This document shows, in pieces, positions 14,995 to 23,604 of a stretch of DNA of 64,000 nucleotides; within the stretch, counting starts at the first letter, position 1; the number at the start of each line of letters is the position of its first letter. The notes under the pieces were generated by a model, which saw only the letters and a list, made by a program, of their open reading frames with translations, was not told where the DNA came from and made no database searches. The position numbers and the translations under genes were made by a program. The DNA is from a virus: the IMG/VR virus record IMGVR_UViG_3300005613_000002, positions 124,001-188,000 of that record, one strand, 5' to 3'.

Positions 14995-17547
14995 ATGGGA
15001 AAAAACGTTAAAACTTATCCTAGAAAAGAAGTTGAAAAAGCTACTTTAGAATATTTTAATGGTGATGAACTTGCTCGTGATTCATGGATAAAGAAATACT
15101 GTCTAAAACAAAATGACACACTATATGAGCTAACACCAGATGATATGCATCGAAGAATAGCTAAAGAATTAGCAAGAATAGAATCTAAATATCCTAATCC
15201 ATTAAGTGAAGAAGAAATTTTCCAAACAATTAAACAATTTAAGCGAATTATTCCACAAGGTTCACCAATGTCTGGTATTGGAAATGATTATCAAGTCGTA
15301 TCATTAGGAAATTGTTTTGTGATTGGAAATAATGCTGACTCATATGGTGGGATTATGAGAATCGATGAAGAACAGGCTCAATTAATGAAACGTAGAGGTG
15401 GTGTTGGTCATGATTTATCTAAAATTAGACCAGAATTAACACCTGTAAAAAATACAGCAATTAGTTCAACAGGAATTGTTCCATTTATGGAAAGATATTC
15501 TAATTCAACTAAAGAAACTGCACAATCTGGTAGAAGGGGTGCATTAATGTTGTCAGTATCAATCAAACATCCAGATTCAGAAGCGTTTATAGATGCGAAG
15601 ATGACTGAGGGTAAAATCACTGGTGCTAATGTTTCAGTTAAAATTCATGATGATTTTATGGAATCGATTATTGATAATAAAAAATATAAACAACAATTCC
15701 CTATTGATTCAAATAACCCAATTTTTGAAAAAACCGTTGATGCTGGAAAAATATGGAAAAAGATAGTTCATAATGCTTGGAAATCAGCAGAACCCGGGAT
15801 TCTATTTTGGGATAAAATTATAAATGAATCAATTCCATCATGTTACGGTAAAATATGGACTGAAACAAGTACAAATCCATGTGGTGAATTACCATTACCA
15901 CCTTATGATTCTTGTAGATTACTTTCTGTAAATTTATTTGATTATGTAGTTAATCCGTTTACCCCAGAAGCATATTTCAATTGGGAATTATTTAAAAGTG
16001 ATGTTGAAAAAGCATTAAAATATATGGATGATATTGTTGATTTGGAAATTGAGAAAATCAATAAAATTATCGAAAAAATAGATTCTGACCCAGAAGACGA
16101 AGAAATTAAATGGATTGAACGTAAGTTATGGAAAAAAATTCGAGAAATGACAAGTCTTGGACGTAGAACTGGACTTGGAATTACTGGAGAAGGTGATATG
16201 ATTGCTGGAATGAATTTACGTTATGGTACTGATAAAGCAACTGATTTTGCTGAAGAAGTTCATAAACAATTAAAATTAAGCGCATATCGTTCATCAGTTA
16301 AATTGGGTAAAGAACGTGGTGCTTTCCCAATATATGATAGTAATCTTGAAAAAAATAATCCATTTCTTTTAAGAATAAAAGATGAAGACCCTGAGTTATA
16401 TGATGATATGTTGAAATATGGTCGCAGAAATATTGCATTATTAACTATAGCTCCAACTGGAACAGCTTCATTAATGACTCAAACAACATCAGGTATTGAG
16501 CCAGTGTTTTTACCAGTATATAAACGAAGACGTAAAATTAACCCAAATGAAAAAAACGTCAAAATTGATTTTGTTGAGGAAGGTATTGCTTGGCAAGAAT
16601 ATATTGTTTTCCATCATAAATTTGAATTATGGTTAAAAATAAATGATTATGATGTCGATGTAGTTAAAACAATGAGCAAAGAACAATTAGATGAAATAGT
16701 TAAAAAATCACCATATTATAAAGCAACATCTAATGATATTGATTGGGTTAAAAAAGTTGAAATGCAAGGTCGAATTCAAAGACACATTGACCATTCAATT
16801 TCAGTAACTGTTAATTTACCGAAAAATGCTACAGAAGAAATTGTTGGGAAAGTTTATGAAACTGGTTGGCGTACAGGATGTAAAGGAATTACTGTTTATC
16901 GTGATGGTAGTAGAAGTGGTGTTTTGATTGGTGTTGATGAAGAAGATAATAAAACAATCAAAGATATTCATGCACCAAAAAGACCGAAAAGATTAAAAGG
17001 TGAAATTCATCATTTTCAAAATTCATTAGAAAAATGGATTGCTGTTGTTGGTATTAAAGATGGAAGACCATATGAAATATTTACAGGTAAATATGAAAAT
17101 GGTCTAAGTAAATTATCAACAACAATTACTGAATGTGAAATTGTAAAGAATATTGTTGATGTCGAAGAAATTATTGATGGAAAGTCGATTAATGTAAGAA
17201 CAAAACGATATGATATTGAATATCTTGATAGTAATGGTGAAAAACATGTACATACTGGACTTAATCATGCATTCAATCCAGAATTTTGGAACTATGCTAA
17301 ATTAATTTCAGGAATTTTAAGGCATGGTATGCCAATTAAATATATTCATGAATTAATTAATTCACTTAGTTTTAAAGAAGATTATATTAACACATGGAAA
17401 AATGGTGTTGGTCGTGTAATAAAAAGATATATTAAAGATGGTGAAAAAGCCAATGGTGTTTGTCTTGACTGTGGAAGTGGTGAGCATCTTGAATATAAAG
17501 AAGGTTGCTTAACTTGCATGGCATGTGGTTCATCTAAATGTGGATAA
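14995..17547 (+). CDS. nrdJ: Class II (B12-dependent) ribonucleotide reductase
   Basis: 850 aa. QGSPMSGIGN and LGNCFVI (Cys about 107) start the catalytic barrel; RRGGVGHDLSKIRP, STGIVPFMERYS, TNPCGELPLPPYDSC and LLTIAPTGTASLM are core ribonucleotide reductase motifs. The C-terminus ends in three CxxC-type pairs (CLDCGSG, CLTCMACGSSKCG) typical of coenzyme B12-dependent NrdJ, which regenerate the active site. Single-gene enzyme makes dNTPs for phage replication without a separate radical subunit. Own promoter and terminator. Confidence 0.9.
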   Translation: MGKNVKTYPRKEVEKATLEYFNGDELARDSWIKKYCLKQNDTLYELTPDDMHRRIAKELARIESKYPNPLSEEEIFQTIKQFKRIIPQGSPMSGIGNDYQVVSLGNCFVIGNNADSYGGIMRIDEEQAQLMKRRGGVGHDLSKIRPELTPVKNTAISSTGIVPFMERYSNSTKETAQSGRRGALMLSVSIKHPDSEAFIDAKMTEGKITGANVSVKIHDDFMESIIDNKKYKQQFPIDSNNPIFEKTVDAGKIWKKIVHNAWKSAEPGILFWDKIINESIPSCYGKIWTETSTNPCGELPLPPYDSCRLLSVNLFDYVVNPFTPEAYFNWELFKSDVEKALKYMDDIVDLEIEKINKIIEKIDSDPEDEEIKWIERKLWKKIREMTSLGRRTGLGITGEGDMIAGMNLRYGTDKATDFAEEVHKQLKLSAYRSSVKLGKERGAFPIYDSNLEKNNPFLLRIKDEDPELYDDMLKYGRRNIALLTIAPTGTASLMTQTTSGIEPVFLPVYKRRRKINPNEKNVKIDFVEEGIAWQEYIVFHHKFELWLKINDYDVDVVKTMSKEQLDEIVKKSPYYKATSNDIDWVKKVEMQGRIQRHIDHSISVTVNLPKNATEEIVGKVYETGWRTGCKGITVYRDGSRSGVLIGVDEEDNKTIKDIHAPKRPKRLKGEIHHFQNSLEKWIAVVGIKDGRPYEIFTGKYENGLSKLSTTITECEIVKNIVDVEEIIDGKSINVRTKRYDIEYLDSNGEKHVHTGLNHAFNPEFWNYAKLISGILRHGMPIKYIHELINSLSFKEDYINTWKNGVGRVIKRYIKDGEKANGVCLDCGSGEHLEYKEGCLTCMACGSSKCG

Positions 17548-17556
17548 TTATCAATT

Positions 17557-17598
17557 AATCAAGAAATTTGCTTTAAATTATTAGCAAATTTCTTGATT
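17557..17598 (+). terminator. Terminator after nrdJ
   Basis: Perfect 16-bp inverted repeat aatcaagaaatttgct / agcaaatttcttgatt around ttaaattatt. Confidence 0.75.
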
Positions 17599-17639
17599 AT
17601 ATAAAAATTTATTTTAATTTTGTTCTAAATTAAATTAAT

Positions 17640-17831
17640 ATGATTAATCTTGAAAACAGAATTTCCCAAAGTAATGATAATGAAATTCGTATTAATGGTT
17701 ATTTCTTAACTATTGATGATTTAACTGCATTATCCAGAGATTTTATGGTTGATTGTCGTGATGGTTATGTTAGTTATGATATTTCATATATTGAAGCATG
17801 GCTAAAGAAACATAAACAAATCGTAAAATAA
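17640..17831 (+). CDS. Small protein upstream of the CRISPR nuclease gene
   Basis: 63 aa, acidic (IDDLTALSRDFMVDCRDGYV ...). Ends 3 nt before the nuclease start codon, so almost certainly co-transcribed with it. No recognised domain; a possible accessory or regulator of the nuclease, by position only. Confidence 0.6.
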   Translation: MINLENRISQSNDNEIRINGYFLTIDDLTALSRDFMVDCRDGYVSYDISYIEAWLKKHKQIVK

Positions 17832-17834
17832 AAA

Positions 17835-19133
17835 ATGAATAGAGGATTCAATTTTAGGGTTTACCCAACTGAAAAACAACGTGAATATTTTAATGAATGT
17901 TTTAGAATTTCAAATTTCATTTATAATTATTCTTTAAGACAACAAATAGACATATCTGAAAGTTTAGATGATATGGGAATTAAAGACAAAGAAGAAAGAA
18001 ATAAATATATGACAGTTAATAAATTATATTTCAATAAATATAAAATGAGTAATTTATTAACTCAAATGTCTAAAACAGAAGAATATTCCTTTTTAAATAT
18101 CAATTCTTTATTAAGAGGTTATTCGTTAAGACAAATTGATAATGCTTTTAAAAATATGAGAAAAACTGGTGCTGGTTTTCCTAAATTTAAAAATAGATTA
18201 TCAAAAAAAACATATTCTAGTCAAATTCAAAAAAGAACTAAATTTCATTTAAATTTAAATAATGAAAAATTTGGATATTTATCGACACATAAAATTGATA
18301 AATTAAAAATATCATGTCATGATGAATATTTTAGAAAAAATTATAAAGATAATACAAAAATTAAATTAAATTCATTTACTATTACAAATAAAGGTAATCA
18401 ATATCATATATCAATTCAGGTAGATGTTATTGACCCAAATTTTAATTTAAAACATAAAGAAAGTGAAATTAATGAAAATTCATCAATAGGAATTGATTTA
18501 GGAGTTAAAAGACCAATTACTACATCAAATATTAATGATTTCGATGAAAAAATATTTTCAACTCAAATACAATTATTAAAAACGTATAGTGAAGAATTAA
18601 AAAAATTATCATCAATATTAAATAAAAAACGTGATTACCATAAAAAAAATAAAACAGATATTAAATATTGGGAAAGTGTTAATTATATTAGAATAAAAAA
18701 TAAAATTAGTTCACTACATATTAAAATTGGTAATATTAGAAGTAATATTCAACATAATATAACAAAAAAATTAATTAATTTAGATAATGTTGATTCATAT
18801 ATTCTTGAAGAATTAAAAACTAAAAATATGATGAAACGTAGTGGGAAAGGTTTATCTAATAATAAAAGTGGGTTAAATAGAGTACTTAGTGATGTTGGAT
18901 TATATGGAATAAGAGAAAAATTAACATATAAAGCTGAACGTATTGGTAAAAATGTTATTACAGTACCACCACAATATACTTCACAAAAATGTTCGAATTG
19001 TGGTCATATTAATAAGAAAAATAGAAAATCTCAAAGCAAATTTAATTGTGTTAAATGTGGTTTTAAAATTAATGCAGATTTAAATGCTGCGATAAATATA
19101 AAAGATAAATATTTTAAAAAAAATGTTGTTTAA
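17835..19133 (+). CDS. Miniature RuvC nuclease, TnpB/Cas12f-like, next to a CRISPR array
   Basis: 432 aa. N-terminal FNFRVYPTEKQREYF is the TnpB/Cas12f opening. RuvC-I SIGIDLGVKRPI (D221), RuvC-II SYILEELKTK (E325) and RuvC-III INADLNAAINI (D415) give a complete catalytic triad; C386, C389, C405 and C408 form the zinc ribbon between II and III. Size fits both TnpB (about 370-430) and the smallest Cas12f (about 420). The CRISPR array begins 177-243 nt after the stop on the same strand, with no cas1/cas2 and no TnpA, arguing for a minimal type V effector rather than a plain IS605 passenger. Whether it binds crRNA is inference. Confidence 0.85.
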   Translation: MNRGFNFRVYPTEKQREYFNECFRISNFIYNYSLRQQIDISESLDDMGIKDKEERNKYMTVNKLYFNKYKMSNLLTQMSKTEEYSFLNINSLLRGYSLRQIDNAFKNMRKTGAGFPKFKNRLSKKTYSSQIQKRTKFHLNLNNEKFGYLSTHKIDKLKISCHDEYFRKNYKDNTKIKLNSFTITNKGNQYHISIQVDVIDPNFNLKHKESEINENSSIGIDLGVKRPITTSNINDFDEKIFSTQIQLLKTYSEELKKLSSILNKKRDYHKKNKTDIKYWESVNYIRIKNKISSLHIKIGNIRSNIQHNITKKLINLDNVDSYILEELKTKNMMKRSGKGLSNNKSGLNRVLSDVGLYGIREKLTYKAERIGKNVITVPPQYTSQKCSNCGHINKKNRKSQSKFNCVKCGFKINADLNAAINIKDKYFKKNVV

Positions 19134-19309
19134 ATCGAATATTGTAATTATATTCGCATATTGAAATAAAGTTCTTTGAAAGATAAATATTAAAATCATG
19201 TGGGTGATGTGGCATCCGAGATTTAAAAAAATAAAGTTCTTAGTAAATAAAGCAATTTTATCTCCAATAGGATTTAAAAAATGAATTGAATTTATGATTA
19301 TAGAATTGA
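19134..19309 (+). other. Nuclease-array intergenic region, possible tracrRNA or leader
   Basis: Begins with hairpin cgaatat-tgtaatt-atattcg whose loop ttgtaatta complements 8 of 9 bases of taactacaa at the repeat 3' end. Also contains a 28-codon ORF (19198-19284, MWVMWHPRFKKIKFL ...) of doubtful coding status. Could hold a leader, a tracrRNA or an omega-RNA-like scaffold. Confidence 0.4.
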
Positions 19310-19666
19310 ATCTTACTACTTTTATAAATGTATTATAACTACAACGATGTCTTCGCATCATTCCATTGACATTCTGGTAGTGTTTACCTAAAAAAGTAAG
19401 GTAACTACAACCTACCCATAACATAAACGTTTTCAGATTTCGGTAGTGTTTACCTAAAAAAGTAAGGTAACTACAACCAGCAAATGTTTTATAGTTTTTA
19501 CCATCAAGGTAGTGTTTACCTAAAAAAGTAAGGTAACTACAACAAGTGAACTACAAGAAATATACAGCGAATTGGTAGTGTTTACCTAAAAAAGTAAGGT
19601 AACTACAACATTTCCAATCGTAAGATATTTTGGGTTGTGTTTACTAAAAAGTATGGAAACTACAAT
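19310..19666 (+). CRISPR. CRISPR array, 36-nt repeats and 30-nt spacers
   Basis: Four identical 36-nt repeats at 19376-19411, 19442-19477, 19508-19543 and 19574-19609, starting ggtagtgtttacct and ending aaggtaactacaac. Spacers of exactly 30 nt at 19346-19375, 19412-19441, 19478-19507 and 19544-19573, all different. A degenerate repeat ending taactacaac precedes (about 19310-19345); a 23-nt spacer and a degenerate repeat (19633-19666) close the array. GTAGT..TTACCT pairs with AGGTAACTAC, giving a hairpin just 5' of the spacer, as type V crRNA handles have. Same strand as the nuclease. Confidence 0.93.
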
Positions 19667-19760
19667 GATGATGGTGCAATGAATTGGGGTAGTTTGAAAA
19701 AGACAATTGTAATAAAATTGTAATAAAATTGAAATAAAAATTGAAATAAAAATTGAAAAA

Positions 19761-22025
19761 ATGAAAAATGTAAAACTCGATGAAAACTATTTCCTTGTAT
19801 CTCAAGATGTAAATAGTAATGCAACAATTGAAGTTGCAAAAAAAACAAATCACATCTTTGTAGTTGATGTATCTTATTCAATGTACCAAGACTTACCACT
19901 AATTAAAAAACAATTAAAAAACAAGTTATCCAATGTAATGAGGGATGGTGATACCATTTCTATTGTTTGGTTTTCTGGTAGTCGTGATTGTGGTGTACTT
20001 AAAGAAGAAGTTGAAGTTAAATCTTTAAAAACTTTAACAGACTTAAATGATGCAATTGATAGATGGTTATCACCTATTGGTTGTACAGCATTTCAAAGAC
20101 CATTGGAAGTGGTTTATGATATTATTGGTAGAATAAAAACTAATCGTCCAGATAGTATATTCTCAATGATTTTCCTTACTGATGGTTATAATAATGATTG
20201 TTCTTGGAATGGGGTTATTGAAGCACTTAAACCATTAGAAAATGAACTAGCATCATCAACATTTGTTGAATATGGTTATTATGCTGATACACGTAAAATT
20301 ACTGAAATGGCTGCTTTACTTGGTGGCGAAAAAGTAAGTACCTCTGATTTTGATGAATTTGAACCATTATTTGAAAATAAGATTTCTTCTGAACTTATGG
20401 GTGGGAAGAAATTAGTAGTTGAAGTACCTGATAATCATCTATATGATTTCGCATTTAGTGTTTCTAATGATGGTAGTGTATTATTATATAATATTAATGA
20501 TGGTGAAGTAATGGTGAACCCAAGCGTAAAAGAACTCCATTATTTTACACCTAAAGCACTTGGTGAAGAACATGCTCCTACTACAAGTCTTTATGCTGCT
20601 ATTTATATTCTTTCAGATAAACTTCTGAATGATGATGCTGAGAAGATTTTTTATGCTCTTGGTGATAATTATTATTATAAAATGTTGGTTAATGCTTTCG
20701 GAAAACAAAAATTGAATGCATTTAAATCAGCAATTAAAGAATGTGTTGTTGATTCATCAAAAAGATTTCCTTCTGGACAATCAGCAATTCAACCAGTTCC
20801 AGATAACGCATATTGTTTGATGAATCTAATCGATGATTTAGGTAATCTTGAAGATTGTCAATTTTATCCAAATCATCCTGATTTTAATTATAAAAGAATT
20901 GGTAGTAAAAAAGTTAGTGCTGCTACAGTTTTAACTGAAAGTGAAAAGAAAAGAATTGGTGAAGCAAAAAATATTGATGAAATTAATGAAATAACTAAAG
21001 AACTTTCTGAAAATAAAGTTGATGTTAAATTTATTAATAGCAATCCAGATAGAGGTTATCCACTTACTGATTTAGTTTGGAATTCAAGTCGAGCTAATTT
21101 AAGTGTTCGCACATATATTGAAGGTGAAGCAATATTACCAAAAAACGAATTTAAGATTGATAAAGTAACTTCTTTTAGGTATAAAACATATACTTTAGTA
21201 AAAGATGGTATTGTTAATGTTAAAGAATTACCTTTAAATTTTTCTGATGCATTACTTGTATTGCTTGAAAGGAATAATGTTGAATATAAAGTAGTACCAT
21301 ATTATACTGTAAGGAATAATCATACTGTAGCACCTGATATTGTATTAGTTGACTTAACTTCAATTCCTTTAATTAATAAAGGAATGGTAAATGCTATTTC
21401 AGCAAAAGAATTAGCTAAAAAAGAATGGGAACTAAAAAAATTACAAGGCGATAAAAAAGTTTATGATTTTTATAAAAAAGAACTATTCCCTAAAACTAGC
21501 AAATCATTTGTTGATTTATTAGGTAAGGATGTTGCTGATTGGCTTAAACTTGTTGGAATTACTGATTATAATGGTTTTGCACCAAAAGTAATATCAGCTA
21601 AATCGAGCGATTCATATTTATCAGTTAATCTTGATACAAAAATTAAAGGATTATCTAGTTTACCTAAAGTAGATGTAGTTAAAACTAAAATTTTAGCTGG
21701 TACTACATTAAAACTTAATGAATGGGTTATGTCTGATGCGCTAAAAAAATATATGTCACAAACAACATCAGATATGTTTATGTCACTTTCAGGAGAACAA
21801 CAAACTGAGGTATTGCGTACATATCTTACTACCAAGTCAGATTTATTAAATGTTCGCAGAAGAAAATTATTGCAAGAGATTGCAGAAATTAAATTTGCAC
21901 TTATTTTATCAAAAAAATGGTTTACTGAATTCAAATCATTTGATGAAAATGAATTAAAATTAGTTTTGGATAGTCAATCTTTAACTTTTAAATTTGATTT
22001 AAGTGATAAAGAAGTAGAAATTTGA
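19761..22025 (+). CDS. Large von Willebrand factor A domain protein
   Basis: 754 aa. vWA domain at about 30-210 with MIDAS FVVDVSYSMYQD, the Thr-containing PIGCTAFQRPLE and MIFLTDGYNND. The remaining 540 residues hold no domain I recognise; it ends in a helical segment (VRRRKLLQEIAEIKFALILS). Starts 95 nt after the CRISPR array. Possibly a scaffold or chaperone-associated protein; not evidently part of the CRISPR locus. Confidence 0.8.
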   Translation: MKNVKLDENYFLVSQDVNSNATIEVAKKTNHIFVVDVSYSMYQDLPLIKKQLKNKLSNVMRDGDTISIVWFSGSRDCGVLKEEVEVKSLKTLTDLNDAIDRWLSPIGCTAFQRPLEVVYDIIGRIKTNRPDSIFSMIFLTDGYNNDCSWNGVIEALKPLENELASSTFVEYGYYADTRKITEMAALLGGEKVSTSDFDEFEPLFENKISSELMGGKKLVVEVPDNHLYDFAFSVSNDGSVLLYNINDGEVMVNPSVKELHYFTPKALGEEHAPTTSLYAAIYILSDKLLNDDAEKIFYALGDNYYYKMLVNAFGKQKLNAFKSAIKECVVDSSKRFPSGQSAIQPVPDNAYCLMNLIDDLGNLEDCQFYPNHPDFNYKRIGSKKVSAATVLTESEKKRIGEAKNIDEINEITKELSENKVDVKFINSNPDRGYPLTDLVWNSSRANLSVRTYIEGEAILPKNEFKIDKVTSFRYKTYTLVKDGIVNVKELPLNFSDALLVLLERNNVEYKVVPYYTVRNNHTVAPDIVLVDLTSIPLINKGMVNAISAKELAKKEWELKKLQGDKKVYDFYKKELFPKTSKSFVDLLGKDVADWLKLVGITDYNGFAPKVISAKSSDSYLSVNLDTKIKGLSSLPKVDVVKTKILAGTTLKLNEWVMSDALKKYMSQTTSDMFMSLSGEQQTEVLRTYLTTKSDLLNVRRRKLLQEIAEIKFALILSKKWFTEFKSFDENELKLVLDSQSLTFKFDLSDKEVEI

Positions 22026-22059
22026 AAATCCACTAGTAGAAATATTAGTGGATTTTTTT
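22025..22059 (+). terminator. Terminator after the large vWA gene
   Basis: aaaatccacta/tagtggatttt stem and T-run. Confidence 0.85.
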
Positions 22060-22137
22060 ATTGTTTTCTTAATTATTAATTAATTGATGTGTAATGGTAA
22101 TTCATAATTTATCTTTATTTATTATAAATTGATAATT

Positions 22138-22407
22138 ATGATAAAATTTATATTACCGCTATTAATGATTCTAATGATAAAAAGTAATGAATCAAAATTA
22201 ATTGGATACGTTATTGATAAAAATACTAATGAAGAATTATGTGGAGTACGTGTTATTATTAATAATGATACGACATATACAGATTTCGATGGTTGTTTTT
22301 ATATGGAAAATGTACTAGATACTACCAATATTGAATTAAGTTTAATATCTTATGAAAAAAAGGATTTTATTATTGTTACTGATAATCAGCTTATTGTGGA
22401 AAAATAA
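22138..22407 (+). CDS. Carboxypeptidase-regulatory-like (CarbopepD) domain protein, exported
   Basis: 89 aa. MIKFILPLLMILMI is a signal-peptide-like start; KLIGYVIDKNTNEELCGVRV then TDFDGCFYMENV match the Bacteroidetes CarboxypepD_reg repeat common in surface proteins. The ATG at 22138 is preferred to an earlier TTG because it begins the hydrophobic segment. Confidence 0.65.
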   Translation: MIKFILPLLMILMIKSNESKLIGYVIDKNTNEELCGVRVIINNDTTYTDFDGCFYMENVLDTTNIELSLISYEKKDFIIVTDNQLIVEK

Positions 22408-22448
22408 TAAAAAACTTCATTTTTTTATATAAAAAAGTTTGGAGTTAA

Positions 22449-22477
22449 TGTAACATTTTATACCTTTGTAACGTATT
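22449..22477 (+). promoter_or_regulatory. Promoter of tRNA block 3 leader (TGTAAC-N17-CGTATT)
   Basis: TGTAAC 22449-22454, CGTATT 22472-22477, embedded TACCTTTG; near-identical to the 2578 promoter over about 35 nt. Confidence 0.65.
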
Positions 22478-22531
22478 TATGAACTCAAGGCAGTAAGCCA
22501 GTAAGATTTTAACAATAAAAAATAGATTATT

Positions 22532-22669
22532 ATGAGAAATTCAGTTATTAATATTAATATCACTTCGGGAACGACTATTAGTCGCAATGGGAATGGTATA
22601 TTCTGTTCAATTTTTGGCAGAAATATTACACATGACGAGTCTTTAATAATGGAAGAAGATAGAGGATAA
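22532..22669 (+). CDS. 45-aa leader-type peptide ahead of tRNA block 3
   Basis: ATG 22532, TAA 22667-22669 (MRNSVININITSGTTI ...). Third example of promoter, short ORF and ACCCGA-type terminator before a tRNA block. Confidence 0.4.
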   Translation: MRNSVININITSGTTISRNGNGIFCSIFGRNITHDESLIMEEDRG

Positions 22670-22694
22670 AAAACTCTAACTAAACGAAATTAAA

Positions 22695-22727
22695 AAAGAC
22701 TCGATATTAATCGGGTCTTTTTTTTTG
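22695..22727 (+). terminator. Intrinsic terminator before tRNA block 3
   Basis: gactcgat/atcgggtc stem with nine T. Confidence 0.8.
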
Positions 22728-22750
22728 TTCATTGACGTGTTGGTAAATTT

Positions 22751-22833
22751 GTCGGGATGCCTGAGTGGTTGAAAGGGGCGGTCTGCAAAACCGTTTGCGA
22801 AAGCACACGTGGGTTCGAATCCCACTCCCGACT
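22751..22833 (+). tRNA. Long-variable-arm tRNA-Cys (GCA)
   Basis: Acceptor gtcggga/tcccgac, anticodon arm gcggt-ctgcaaa-accgt, T73 (the Cys identity base), variable arm tgc-gaaa-gca. Class II body is atypical for Cys. Confidence 0.88.
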
Positions 22834-22896
22834 CATTGTAATAATTTGCAATAAACTACAAAATGTGGTATTTATCGCAAATTAATATTCAAATAT

Positions 22897-22970
22897 TGTC
22901 TTGTAGCTCAGTTGGTTAGAGCATCTCTCTGATACGGAGAAGGTCGTGGGTTCGAGTCTCACTAAGACAA
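22897..22970 (+). tRNA. tRNA-Ile (GAT)
   Basis: Acceptor tgtcttg/taagaca; anticodon arm tctct-ctgatac-ggaga. A73. Confidence 0.94.
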
Positions 22971-22979
22971 CAACAATAT

Positions 22980-23053
22980 TGTCTCGTAGTTCGGTCTGGT
23001 AGAGCGTCACCCTGATAAGGTGGGAGTCGTGGGTTCAAATCCCACCGAGACAA
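22980..23053 (+). tRNA. tRNA-Ile (GAT), second copy
   Basis: Acceptor tgtctcg/cgagaca; anticodon arm tcacc-ctgataa-ggtgg. A73. Nine nt after the first. Confidence 0.93.
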
Positions 23054-23108
23054 CAACTCTTGACGAAGATTTTGCATTGGTTTTTCAAACCAGCACGTAT
23101 TTATTAAT

Positions 23109-23447
23109 ATGAAAAAACGTGGTGGTCATAAAATTGGAATTGAAGGATTGTTAAAAGCAGCCGATAAAAAAAGAATGACGAATGAAGAATGTTTTATTGA
23201 AAATTCAACATATCCTCGTCATAGATTAAAAGAAAGAATAATTAAACAAAATTTAATTGAATATCGTTGTAAAATTTGTGATAATAATGGAATGTGGATG
23301 AATAAACCAATGCCATTAATATTAGACCATAAAAATGGTATTAATAATGATAATAGAATAGATAACCTTAGATTTGTTTGTAGTAATTGTGATTCTCAAT
23401 TACCAACATATAAAAATCGAAGGGGAAACATAAAAATGGAAGATTAG
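23109..23447 (+). CDS. HNH homing endonuclease overlapping tRNA-Ser
   Basis: 112 aa. RCKICDNNGMWMNKPMPLIL then DHKNGINNDNRIDNLRFVCSNCDSQ is a treble-clef HNH core with two CxxC pairs and catalytic DH/N. The stop codon falls inside tRNA-Ser (starts 23438), an arrangement also seen at 28468-29070. Likely a mobile nuclease that has settled in the tRNA array. An AGTATTTAT-related cgtatttat lies 8 nt before the start. Confidence 0.85.
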   Translation: MKKRGGHKIGIEGLLKAADKKRMTNEECFIENSTYPRHRLKERIIKQNLIEYRCKICDNNGMWMNKPMPLILDHKNGINNDNRIDNLRFVCSNCDSQLPTYKNRRGNIKMED

Positions 23448-23526
23448 CCTAATTGGTAAGGCAGCAGTCTTGAAAACTGCCGTGTCATGTAAAAGTGGCT
23501 TGTGGGTTCGAGTCCCACATCTTCCT
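23438..23526 (+). tRNA. tRNA-Ser (TGA)
   Basis: Class II; acceptor ggaagat/atcttcc, anticodon arm gcagt-cttgaaa-actgc. T73 instead of the usual Ser G73. Confidence 0.9.
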
Positions 23527-23531
23527 CATTT

Positions 23532-23604
23532 TGACCTTAATACGGGAACATGAAGATTCTGTGTCATGACACTTCTTCGGGAGGTTCGAAACCTTCAAGG
23601 TCAG
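23532..23604 (+). tRNA. Degenerate tRNA-like gene with palindromic anticodon arm
   Basis: Acceptor tgacctt/aaggtca and T-arm ggagg/ccttc pair, but there is no D-stem and stem gaaga/tcttc encloses 17 nt containing the palindrome gtgtcatgacac. Anticodon unreadable (GTG or CAT could be exposed). Confidence 0.5.

Noticed and set aside
17835-19133. Plain IS200/IS605 insertion with TnpB
   Set aside because: No TnpA, no flanking subterminal hairpin ends were found, and a regular repeat-spacer array lies directly downstream. Still possible as ancestry.
19080-19424. 114-codon minus-strand ORF across the array
   Set aside because: It spans the nuclease 3' end, the gap and the repeats, with no homology; shadow frame.
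19310-19666. Simple tandem or iteron repeat
   Set aside because: Spacers are unique in sequence and exactly 30 nt four times, with degenerate terminal repeats, typical of CRISPR rather than iterons.
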